From Treponema sp. (GTDB lineage: Bacteria; Spirochaetota; Spirochaetia; Treponematales; Treponemataceae): a stretch of DNA of 22,133 bases. Position 1 is the stretch's first letter; every line of letters begins with the position of its first letter. Location: assembly GCA_016296655.1 (NCBI GenBank), contig JAEDIW010000041.1, forward strand, positions 1 to 22,133, in the 5' to 3' direction. A program made the translations under genes and the position numbers. Below are positions 7,045-13,752 of the stretch, one piece after another. The notes beneath the pieces were generated by a model, which worked only from the letters and a program-made list of their open reading frames with translations, did no database searches and was not told the DNA's origin.

Positions 7045-7075
7045 TTGACCTGTCAGTAGCTGAAAGGTTTAACCT
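7045..7075 (+). promoter_or_regulatory. MerR-type operator/promoter with 19-bp spacer
   Basis: The -35 box is TTGACC (7045-7050) and the -10 is TAACCT (7070-7075), 19 bp apart, the overlong spacing typical of MerR-activated promoters. The spacer holds an imperfect dyad: ACCT-g-TCA, five bases, TGA-a-AGGT. Together with the flanking C and AAGGTTTAACCT it closely resembles the E. coli CueR target at copA, as I remember it. Expected transcription start is about 7082. The next genes downstream are a possible leader peptide and the flavoenzyme at 7180. Confidence 0.8.
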
Positions 7076-7081
7076 ATGAAT

Positions 7082-7156
7082 ATGGGTATTTTGGATGACC
7101 TTTTGGAAGAACTTTTTGATATGGTACTTCTGCTGAGTTTTTCAAAATGCATGTAA
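7082..7156 (+). CDS. Possible 24-residue leader peptide in the flavoenzyme 5' region
   Basis: ATG at 7082 (an in-frame ATG lies at 7076) opens a short frame, MGILDDLLEELFDMVLLL and then SFSKCM, ending at 7156, 24 nt before the flavoenzyme ATG. The first ATG sits where the MerR-type promoter is expected to start transcription, so it would be leaderless. There is no ribosome binding site, and a frame of this length can arise by chance. Confidence 0.2.
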   Translation: MGILDDLLEELFDMVLLLSFSKCM

Positions 7157-7179
7157 TTCACAGAATTGAGAGGTCAAAA

Positions 7180-9219
7180 ATGAAAAAAAGCGTTGTCTTC
7201 GTTTTGACAGTTGCCTTTATGTTTTCTTTTTTTAGCTGTTCAAAAGTAAAGGATGGAATTTATACTGGTACATCTGCCGGTATGCAGGGACCTGTTGAAG
7301 TTAAGCTTACAGTTGCAAAAGGTAAGATTTCCGGTGTTGAAATTACAAAAAATCGGGAAACGCCGGCTGTTGCAGGTGTGGCTTTGAAGCGTATTCCTGC
7401 TGAAATTGTTGCTCATCAGACTCCTTATGTTGATACTGTTACAGGGGCAACTCTTGCAAGTCACGGAATTATAAATGCTGCTGCTTCTGCTGCAGAATCT
7501 GCAGGATTCAACCTTGAAAAATTTGGACGATATTCTGCAAAACCTGGCGAAGACTTGGTTCTTAATACGGACGTTGTTGTTGTAGGTGCCGGTGGTGCAG
7601 GTTTAAGTGCTGCTGTTTCAGCTGCCCAGCAGGGAGCAAATGTTGTTCTTATTGAAAAGAGTTCATTTTTAGGTGGAAATACTGTTGTTGCAGGTGGAGC
7701 TTTCAATGCTGTTGATGTTGAGGCTCAGTCTGAAACAATTCTTTCAAAAGCACAGAAAAAAACACTTGATTCGTATCTGGCTCTTTCTGTAAATGACCCG
7801 GATTTGCATTTTGAACTGTTCCCTGAATGGAAAAAAGTTCTGCTTGATTTGCAAAAATCAATAAAGGCTCATTATGCTGCTAATGCAGGAAAGTCTGCAG
7901 GCAAGGACATGGCTGGTTATGATTCAATAGAATTGCACATGTGGCACATTTATACAGGCGGTCTGCGTAAGATGGATAATGGAAAATGGATTGCTTCTGA
8001 TATCAATCTTGCCAGAACTTTGGCAGAAAGTGCACTTGCATCTTATGACTGGACAGGTTCTCTTGGTGTTAAGGCTGTTTCTCATAAAGGTGCTGGAAAA
8101 ACTTTGCGGACTGTTCTTGGTGCAATGTGGCCAAGAACCCATCAGTATTCTAATGGAATTCCGCTTATTGAAACTTTACGCAAGGCTGCTGAAAATGCCG
8201 GTGTAAAAATCTATACTGAAACTGCAGGAAAATCTTTGATAAAATCTTCTGATGGACGAATTGCCGGCATTAATGCGGTTAAGTCTGACGGCACAAAAGT
8301 CACAATCAATGCTTCAAAGGGTGTTGTCCTTGCAAGCGGTGGTTACTGTGCAAATCCAGCAATGGTAAAAAAATATGACGAATACTGGGGTAAGGATCTT
8401 ACAGACAGAACTTTGACAACAAATGTTGGAACAAATACTGGCGACGGCATTATTATGGCTATGGAAGCTGGTGCTGACACTGTTGACCTTGGAGTTGCTC
8501 AGATGATGCCTTCTTCTTCACCTGTTAAGGGTACAATGACTGACGGTATTTGGGCTGATGCTTCTGAGCAGTTGTGGATTGATGGAAAAGGCAACCGTTT
8601 TGTAAATGAATATGCTGAACGCGATGTTCTTGCAAAAGCATCTCTGACTCTTGAAAACGGCATTTTCTACATCGTATATGCTGGCACAGGAATTGGAAAA
8701 GAGGATCCCGTCTGCAAGGGCGCAGATCCAAATGCATCTTTGTTTGGAAACAAAATTAAAGACATGGTTGAAAATGGTCATATCTGGTATGGTTCTACTT
8801 TGAAAGAACTTTCAGCTGCAACTGCAAAAACTGCTGGAGGTGCATGTCCAGCATTTACAGAAGAACAGCTTCGCTCAACTATTGAAAAATACAATTCTTA
8901 TGTTGCAAATCAGAAAGATCCTGATTTTGGAAAAGAAGTTCTTAATGGTGCAATTGATCTTGCCTATATTGAAAGTCATCCCGAAGTTGGTATTGCAATT
9001 AGTCCGCGCAAAGCATCCTTGCATCACACAATGGGTGGCGTAAAAATCAATACAAATGCAGAAGTTCTTGATAAAAATGGTAAGGTTATAAAAGGTCTGT
9101 GGGCAGCTGGCGAAGTTACTGGTGGTGTACATGCTGGTAACCGTCTTGGCGGAAATGCCATTGCAGATATATTTACATTTGGTCGTATTGCCGGAAAGAA
9201 TGCAGGTTCTTCACGGTAG
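7180..9219 (+). CDS. Lipoprotein FMN/FAD-dependent reductase (fumarate/urocanate reductase-like)
   Basis: A 679-residue periplasmic flavoenzyme. A lipoprotein signal ends at FFSC (C20). Residues 25-100 are an FMN-binding domain with D85-TVTGAT, where the last threonine (T91) should carry covalent FMN attached by an ApbE enzyme. From 130 onward is a FAD-binding-2 domain: VVVVGAGGAGLSAA with G137-G142, then ENGIFYIVYA and the C-terminal HHTMGG and HAGNRLGGNA motifs that hold substrate-binding histidine and arginine in fumarate reductases. The RFVNEYAERD stretch fits the proton-donating arginine region. Where fumarate reductases have a histidine before proline (HPT), this protein has QMMPSSSP. 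That argues against fumarate and for another enoate such as urocanate or an aryl-acrylate. GAGAGG (7168-7173) fixes the start; 11 extra upstream residues are unlikely. A MerR-type promoter lies 105 bp upstream and a terminator follows. Confidence 0.9.
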   Translation: MKKSVVFVLTVAFMFSFFSCSKVKDGIYTGTSAGMQGPVEVKLTVAKGKISGVEITKNRETPAVAGVALKRIPAEIVAHQTPYVDTVTGATLASHGIINAAASAAESAGFNLEKFGRYSAKPGEDLVLNTDVVVVGAGGAGLSAAVSAAQQGANVVLIEKSSFLGGNTVVAGGAFNAVDVEAQSETILSKAQKKTLDSYLALSVNDPDLHFELFPEWKKVLLDLQKSIKAHYAANAGKSAGKDMAGYDSIELHMWHIYTGGLRKMDNGKWIASDINLARTLAESALASYDWTGSLGVKAVSHKGAGKTLRTVLGAMWPRTHQYSNGIPLIETLRKAAENAGVKIYTETAGKSLIKSSDGRIAGINAVKSDGTKVTINASKGVVLASGGYCANPAMVKKYDEYWGKDLTDRTLTTNVGTNTGDGIIMAMEAGADTVDLGVAQMMPSSSPVKGTMTDGIWADASEQLWIDGKGNRFVNEYAERDVLAKASLTLENGIFYIVYAGTGIGKEDPVCKGADPNASLFGNKIKDMVENGHIWYGSTLKELSAATAKTAGGACPAFTEEQLRSTIEKYNSYVANQKDPDFGKEVLNGAIDLAYIESHPEVGIAISPRKASLHHTMGGVKINTNAEVLDKNGKVIKGLWAAGEVTGGVHAGNRLGGNAIADIFTFGRIAGKNAGSSR

Positions 9220-9278
9220 GCGAATAGATCCGTTTGCAGCATAGTTTATGTCTGCAATAAAAGTTTCCTTTTTTATGT

Positions 9279-9306
9279 CTGGCAGATTGTTCCGTTAATC
9301 TGTCAG
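9279..9306 (+). other. 10-bp stem-loop between the flavoenzyme and its terminator
   Basis: CTGGCAGATT and AATCTGTCAG pair over ten positions with one G-T wobble around an eight-base loop. A smaller TTGCAG/CTGCAA stem lies at 9234-9257. With no T-run these are more likely mRNA 3'-end structures than terminators. Confidence 0.45.
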
Positions 9307-9318
9307 ATGTTCCTTTGT

Positions 9319-9359
9319 GCCGGCATTTCAAACCCTATGATTTGTCGGCCTTTTTTTTT
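9319..9359 (+). terminator. Rho-independent terminator of the flavoenzyme gene
   Basis: GCCGGCA (9319-9325) pairs with TGTCGGC (9343-9349) with one G-T wobble, and a run of nine T follows directly. It closes the flavoenzyme transcript and separates it from the metNIQ operon. Confidence 0.75.
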
Positions 9360-9412
9360 GCTTATAGTTTTTTTCTATAATTTAGTATCAAAAAATAGTA
9401 TATAAATTTGTA

Positions 9413-9441
9413 TTGTGTTTTTACATTCAAAGAATTATATT
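9413..9441 (+). promoter_or_regulatory. Putative promoter of the metNIQ operon
   Basis: TTGTGT (9413-9418), 17 bp, TATATT (9436-9441) in a very A/T-rich stretch, giving a leader of about 30 nt before metN. The -35 is weak. I see no SAM riboswitch or T-box; the region is too short and lacks their motifs. Confidence 0.4.
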
Positions 9442-9479
9442 TTTTTACGAAATGTTGAGTAAAAACAACTGAGGATTTT

Positions 9480-10538
9480 ATGATTGAACTGAAAAATATT
9501 TCTAAAGTATATCAACTGAAGTCAGGAAATATTGATGCCGTAAAAGGAGTTTCCCTTACAGTTAATGATGGTGAAATTTATGGAATTATCGGCTATTCAG
9601 GAGCTGGTAAATCTACGCTGGTGCGTTGTATAAATCTGCTTGAAGTTCCCGATTCTGGTGATATAACTGTAAACGGTACAAAAATTACATGGACCGACAG
9701 TGAAGGTCGCTTTAACCATCTGTCAAACCATGATATGAAAACAGTCCGAAAAGGAATCGGCATGATTTTTCAGCATTTCAATCTGCTTGACCGTTCAACA
9801 GTTTTTGACAATATTGCATATCCTTTAAAATATTCAGGGCTAAATTCTGAGCAGATAAAAAAAAGGGTTTTTGAACTTTTAAATCTTGTTGATTTAACTG
9901 ACAAGGCGGATGTTTATCCGGCTCAACTTTCAGGAGGTCAGAAACAGCGGGTTGCGATTGCCAGGGCTATTGCAAATAATCCGCAGGTTCTGCTTTCTGA
10001 TGAAGCGACAAGCGCACTTGATCCTGATGCAACGGAATCTATTTTGAATCTGTTGAAAGAACTGAACAGAAAACTGGGACTTACAATTGTTTTGATTACG
10101 CATGAAATGAGTGTAATCAAGTCAATTTGTACAAAGGTTGCTGTAATGGAAAAAGGTTCAGTTGTTGAAGAAGGGGATGTCTATTCAATATTTGCAGAAC
10201 CTGCTCAGGTTATCACAAAAAAATTCATTGCTTCTCAGTCAAGTCTGTCAAAAATCAGCTCTATTGGAAAGAAAGGTTTTATAGATTTGTCGGATGGTGC
10301 AAGACTTATAAAACTCAGGTTCTTAAAAAATGCTGTCGGTGATGCCTTAATTTCTGAAATTTCACGTCGTTTTAACGTAAACTTAAACATTGTTCTTGCG
10401 AACGTGGATATTATTCAGGATTTTCCTCTTGGGGAAATTATTGTTGTGATAAAAGGTGAACCTGACAATATTGCTCAAGCAATTGAATTTTTGAAAAGCC
10501 AGAATGTAAAGGCCTATGATTTGACGGAGGAAAAATAA
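9480..10538 (+). CDS. metN: Methionine ABC importer, ATP-binding subunit MetN
   Basis: A 352-residue ATPase that powers uptake of methionine through MetI. Walker A is GYSGAGKST (38-46), the Q-loop is in MIFQHFN, the signature is LSGGQ (150-154), Walker B is LLSDE (171-175), and the switch histidine is H208. The last 80 or so residues form the NIL/ACT-like domain (RRFNVNLNIVLANVDIIQ) that binds methionine and shuts off transport, a hallmark separating MetN from generic amino-acid ATPases. GAGG at 9471-9474 supports the ATG. metI begins one base after the stop codon. Confidence 0.95.
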   Translation: MIELKNISKVYQLKSGNIDAVKGVSLTVNDGEIYGIIGYSGAGKSTLVRCINLLEVPDSGDITVNGTKITWTDSEGRFNHLSNHDMKTVRKGIGMIFQHFNLLDRSTVFDNIAYPLKYSGLNSEQIKKRVFELLNLVDLTDKADVYPAQLSGGQKQRVAIARAIANNPQVLLSDEATSALDPDATESILNLLKELNRKLGLTIVLITHEMSVIKSICTKVAVMEKGSVVEEGDVYSIFAEPAQVITKKFIASQSSLSKISSIGKKGFIDLSDGARLIKLRFLKNAVGDALISEISRRFNVNLNIVLANVDIIQDFPLGEIIVVIKGEPDNIAQAIEFLKSQNVKAYDLTEEK

Positions 10539-10539
10539 A

Positions 10540-11271
10540 ATGGCAATTTTTGAACTGCTGACACCGAATCTTTATTCCTACTGGAACAAGTTTTTGAAAA
10601 ACTGCACGGCAACTTTTCAGATGTTTTTGATTTCCGGCCTGATTTCTTTTTTTCTTGGCTTGATTTTTGGTGTGATGCTGATTGTTTTCAAGAAGGGTGG
10701 AATAAAACAGAATAAAGTTATCTATACTGTAATAAGTGTTTTTGTAAATTTGTTCCGCTCTATACCTTTTGTGGTGCTGCTTGTATTTTTGATTCCGTTT
10801 ACACGGGCTATAGCAGGTTCGGCAATTGGCGTAAAAGGTGCAATTATTCCTCTGATTTTTGGAACTGTTCCGTTCTTTTCACGTCAGGTTGAAACTGCGC
10901 TGGAAAATGTAAGTCCTGGAAAAATTGAGGCTGCAAGAAGCATGGGCAGCGGAACATTTGGAATTATTTTCCGAGTTTATCTTCATGAGTCTGTTCCTGA
11001 ACTTATCAGGGTTACGACAATTACTGCAATTTCACTGGTGGGGCTTACGACAATGGCTGGTGCTGTAGGTGCTGGTGGCCTTGGTGATTTTGCAATCAAC
11101 TATGGACAGGGGTTGAACCACGCAGACATCATTTATGCCTGTATAATTGTTCTGCTGCTGTTTATCTGTATGCTGCAGTTTGCAGGTTCTTTTTTTGCTA
11201 AGAAAACTACAAACAGGGAAGTTTTTCCAAAAAAGCATTCTCTGCTTGAAAAAAAATATGAGAGAGGTTAA
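10540..11271 (+). CDS. metI: Methionine ABC importer, permease subunit MetI
   Basis: A 243-residue inner-membrane permease with five or so membrane segments. The coupling (EAA) loop that contacts MetN reads EAARSMGSGTFGIIFRVYL, and the following ESVPELI and MAGAVGAGGLGDFAI stretches are typical of MetI. A strong GGAGG (10526-10530) inside the end of metN drives translation. Its stop lies two bases before the metQ ATG, so the three genes form one tight operon. The C-terminus carries a short basic tail (about 20 residues) that looks unstructured. Confidence 0.94.
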   Translation: MAIFELLTPNLYSYWNKFLKNCTATFQMFLISGLISFFLGLIFGVMLIVFKKGGIKQNKVIYTVISVFVNLFRSIPFVVLLVFLIPFTRAIAGSAIGVKGAIIPLIFGTVPFFSRQVETALENVSPGKIEAARSMGSGTFGIIFRVYLHESVPELIRVTTITAISLVGLTTMAGAVGAGGLGDFAINYGQGLNHADIIYACIIVLLLFICMLQFAGSFFAKKTTNREVFPKKHSLLEKKYERG

Positions 11272-11273
11272 AT

Positions 11274-12197
11274 ATGAAAGTTTCAAAGAAGATTTTAGGT
11301 GTATTTTTACTTGGTACAGCGTTGGCTTCGTCTGTTTTTGCAGCAAAGCCAAAGAAAACTACTGTAAAAGTTGGTGTTTGCGGCGCTTCCAATGATCAGT
11401 GGAAAGCTGTTCAGTATATTTTGGATGAGCAGAAATCTGGCATAAAAATTGAACTGGTAGAATTTTCTGCCTATAATCTGCCAAATGAAGCATTGAATTC
11501 TGGGGACATTCAGCTTAATGCTTTTCAGCACAAAGCATATTTGAATCTGGATGCGTCTAAAAACGGCTATAAACTGTCTGTAATTGGAGACACTTTGATT
11601 GCTCCTCTTACACTTTATTCAAAAAAATATAAGAGTCTTGATGCTATCAAGGCTGCTGCCGGTAAAAACGGTACAAATTCTGTAAAAAAAGGGGCTTTGA
11701 AATTTGCAATTCCAAGTGACGGTACTAATTTGAGCCGTGGAATAAAACTTCTTGAGTCAGCAGGTTTAATTGAAGTAAATCCTGCAGCAGGTTATACACC
11801 AGAGATGAAAGACATTACAAAGCTTGTCTACAATGTTGAAGTTGTTCCGCAGACTGCAAATACTTTGCCTCAGACTTTGAACGATTATGCAGGTGCTACA
11901 ATCAACGGAACTTATGCAATTCCAACAGGACTTGTTCCATCTCGTGACGGTCTCATCATTGAAAAACAGTCTGAAAAAGGGGACAATCCTTATGTAAATA
12001 TTATTGTTGCCCGCACATCTGACAAAGATAATGCTGTTTATAAGAAAATTACAGCTGCCTACCAGACTCAGCTTGTAGCAGAATATATTCTTGGAAAGTT
12101 TAATGAAGCATATTTCCCTTCATTTGCTTATACTCCTGCTTCAGCTGAACAGATTTCTGCTACTGTAAAAAAAGTTGACAGTGCAATCAAATGGTAG
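11274..12197 (+). CDS. metQ: Methionine-binding protein, MetQ/NlpA family
   Basis: A 307-residue substrate-binding protein that captures methionine or a derivative in the periplasm for MetNI. The mature region begins KTTVKVGVCGASNDQW and shows family signatures such as ALNSGDIQLNAFQHKAYL, IAIPSD-like FAIPSDGTNLSRG and NIIVARTSDKDN. The signal peptide ends in SVFA with no lipobox cysteine. The protein should therefore be soluble in the periplasm, whereas most MetQ proteins are lipid-anchored. An insertion-like run (KKYKSLDAIKAAAGKNGTNS) lies around residues 115-140. AGAGAGG upstream fixes the ATG. The gene is followed by a palindromic repeat and T-run that should end the transcript. Confidence 0.93.
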   Translation: MKVSKKILGVFLLGTALASSVFAAKPKKTTVKVGVCGASNDQWKAVQYILDEQKSGIKIELVEFSAYNLPNEALNSGDIQLNAFQHKAYLNLDASKNGYKLSVIGDTLIAPLTLYSKKYKSLDAIKAAAGKNGTNSVKKGALKFAIPSDGTNLSRGIKLLESAGLIEVNPAAGYTPEMKDITKLVYNVEVVPQTANTLPQTLNDYAGATINGTYAIPTGLVPSRDGLIIEKQSEKGDNPYVNIIVARTSDKDNAVYKKITAAYQTQLVAEYILGKFNEAYFPSFAYTPASAEQISATVKKVDSAIKW

Positions 12198-12215
12198 CCA
12201 TCTGAAAGTAAGATA

Positions 12216-12340
12216 GGGGCTGTCTAATAGTTCTGTCATGCTGAATTTATTTTAGCCTCTACACTGTATATAGAGTAGAGGTTCCGAAATAAATTCGGAA
12301 TGACACTATGAACTTTATTTTTGGGACAACCCCTTTTTCT
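12216..12340 (+). repeat. MITE-like palindromic repeat, copy 1, doubling as metNIQ terminator
   Basis: The element runs from GGGGCTGTC to GACAACCCC (12216-12333), with near-complementary halves: TGTCATGCTGAATTTATTT on the left against AAATAAATTCGGAATGACA on the right, and CCTCTAC against GTAGAGG at the centre. TTTTTCTTTTT follows directly, so the RNA should fold into a long terminator hairpin. A second copy in the same orientation lies at 13609-13726; by hand they differ at about 15 bases and two single-base indels. No transposase is present. Terminal GGGGCTGTC is a common IS end type. Confidence 0.75.
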
Positions 12341-12363
12341 TTTTAAATGTGTAAGGGGCAAAT

Positions 12364-13563
12364 ATGACAGAAATTGATAAAATTATCAGAACTGAAATTG
12401 AACAGGATTTTGAATATGCAGTTGACTTGCGCCGGCATTTTCATAAATTTCCTGAAGTTGCAAAGGAAGAGTTTCAGACTCAGAAAAAAATAATTGAGGA
12501 ATTGGAAAAAGTCGGCATTACTGCCAGAAAAATTGCAGGTACTGGAGTTTATGCTGAAATAAAGGGCAGAAAACCGCTAAAATCAGGTCAAAAGGCAAAA
12601 ACTCTAGTACTCAGGGCAGATATCGATGCTTTGCCGATTCAGGAAACTCATCAATGTGAGTATGCTTCTGTCATCCCTGGTAAAATGCATGCCTGTGGTC
12701 ATGACAGCCATGCTGCAAGTCTGGTTTCTGCTGCCAGGATTCTTGCAAGGCACACAGATTTTTTTTCCGGCGATGTAAGGCTTACTTTTCAGCCTGGCGA
12801 GGAAATTGGTTATGGAGCAAGAATTATTGTTGATGAAGGCTTCCTTGATGGTGCTGACAGAACTTTTGGACTTCATGCGGCTTCCAGCATAAAATGCGGT
12901 TCTGTTGCTTTTGTTCCTGGACCTAATAACGCAAGTGTAGACTGGTTTAAAATAAAAATTTCAGGCTATCCGGCTCATGTTTCAACACCACAGCTTGGAG
13001 TTGATGCGGTATATATTGCAAGCCAGATTGTAGTTGCTCTGCAGGCTCTTGTTACGAGGCGAACCAGTCCAATGGATAATGTTTTGATAGGAGTAGGTAA
13101 AGTTACGGCAGGAGATGCCTACAATATTGTTGCCCGCAGTGCAGAGCTTGAGGGAACTGTTCGTGTACTTACTCCGCAGATAAGAACTCAGATGAAGATT
13201 CAGCTGGAAGAACTGGCTGCTGGAATCTCAAAAAGTTTTGGTGGAAGTGCAGAATTTGAATGGAAGGATTTCACATCTCCTCTGATAAATGATGAAACTG
13301 CTTCAAAAGAAGCACAGGAAACTGCATGCCGCTATTTGGGAAAGGAAAATGTTATAACTTCTAGACAGCCGTCTTTAGGCGGTGATGATTTTGCAGAATA
13401 TATTCTGAAAGTTCCTGGCGTTTACGGTTATGTTGGTACAGGAAATTCTGAAAAAAAGGAAACTATAGCTGCGCATCATGATTCAATGTTTGATATAGAT
13501 GAAGACAGCCTGAAAGTTTCTGTTGGAATGTATGTAATGTACACTTTGGATTTTCTGCAGTAG
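12364..13563 (+). CDS. M20D-family amidohydrolase (hippurate/N-acyl amino acid hydrolase-like)
   Basis: A 399-residue cytoplasmic metallo-amidohydrolase that removes acyl groups from N-acyl amino acids or related amides. Motifs in order: LRADIDALPIQE (D86 region), MHACGHDSHAA with C111 and H113, TFQPGEEIGYGA with E146/E147, the metal histidine H171 in FGLHA, SAELEGTVRV before the lid domain return, LGGDDFAEY, and a final AAHHD (H371/H372). The cysteine as metal ligand marks the M20D subfamily. AAGGGG just upstream supports the ATG. It follows the metNIQ operon and is bracketed by two MITE-like repeats, so it is probably transcribed separately. The MetNIQ neighbour suggests N-acyl methionine or another imported sulfur compound as substrate; this is inference only. 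Confidence 0.91.
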   Translation: MTEIDKIIRTEIEQDFEYAVDLRRHFHKFPEVAKEEFQTQKKIIEELEKVGITARKIAGTGVYAEIKGRKPLKSGQKAKTLVLRADIDALPIQETHQCEYASVIPGKMHACGHDSHAASLVSAARILARHTDFFSGDVRLTFQPGEEIGYGARIIVDEGFLDGADRTFGLHAASSIKCGSVAFVPGPNNASVDWFKIKISGYPAHVSTPQLGVDAVYIASQIVVALQALVTRRTSPMDNVLIGVGKVTAGDAYNIVARSAELEGTVRVLTPQIRTQMKIQLEELAAGISKSFGGSAEFEWKDFTSPLINDETASKEAQETACRYLGKENVITSRQPSLGGDDFAEYILKVPGVYGYVGTGNSEKKETIAAHHDSMFDIDEDSLKVSVGMYVMYTLDFLQ

Positions 13564-13608
13564 GGTTTCTGCTGAATTTTTTGTGGGGTGGGGCGAAAAA
13601 TAAAAAAC

Positions 13609-13726
13609 AGGGCTGTCTAATTAGTTCTGTCATGCGAATTTATTTCAGCATCTATAGTGTATATAGCGTAGAGATTCAGAAATAAATTCGCAATGACAGT
13701 ATAAACTTAAATTCTGGGACAGCCCC
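13609..13726. repeat. MITE-like palindromic repeat, copy 2, bidirectional terminator
   Basis: GGGCTGTC to GACAGCCC, with an internal stem of GCGAATTTATTTC against GAAATAAATTCGC plus TGTCAT/ATGACA. GTTTTT follows on the plus strand and CTGTTTTTTATTTTT on the minus strand. It lies between the convergent amidohydrolase and clpB genes and suits both as terminator. Same orientation as copy 1. Confidence 0.75.
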
Positions 13727-13752
13727 GTTTTTCCAATGCTTTCTTATGATTT

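Noticed and set aside
9361..9479. SAM riboswitch or T-box upstream of metN
   Set aside because: The leader after the likely promoter is about 30 nt, with none of the conserved motifs or a terminator/antiterminator pair.
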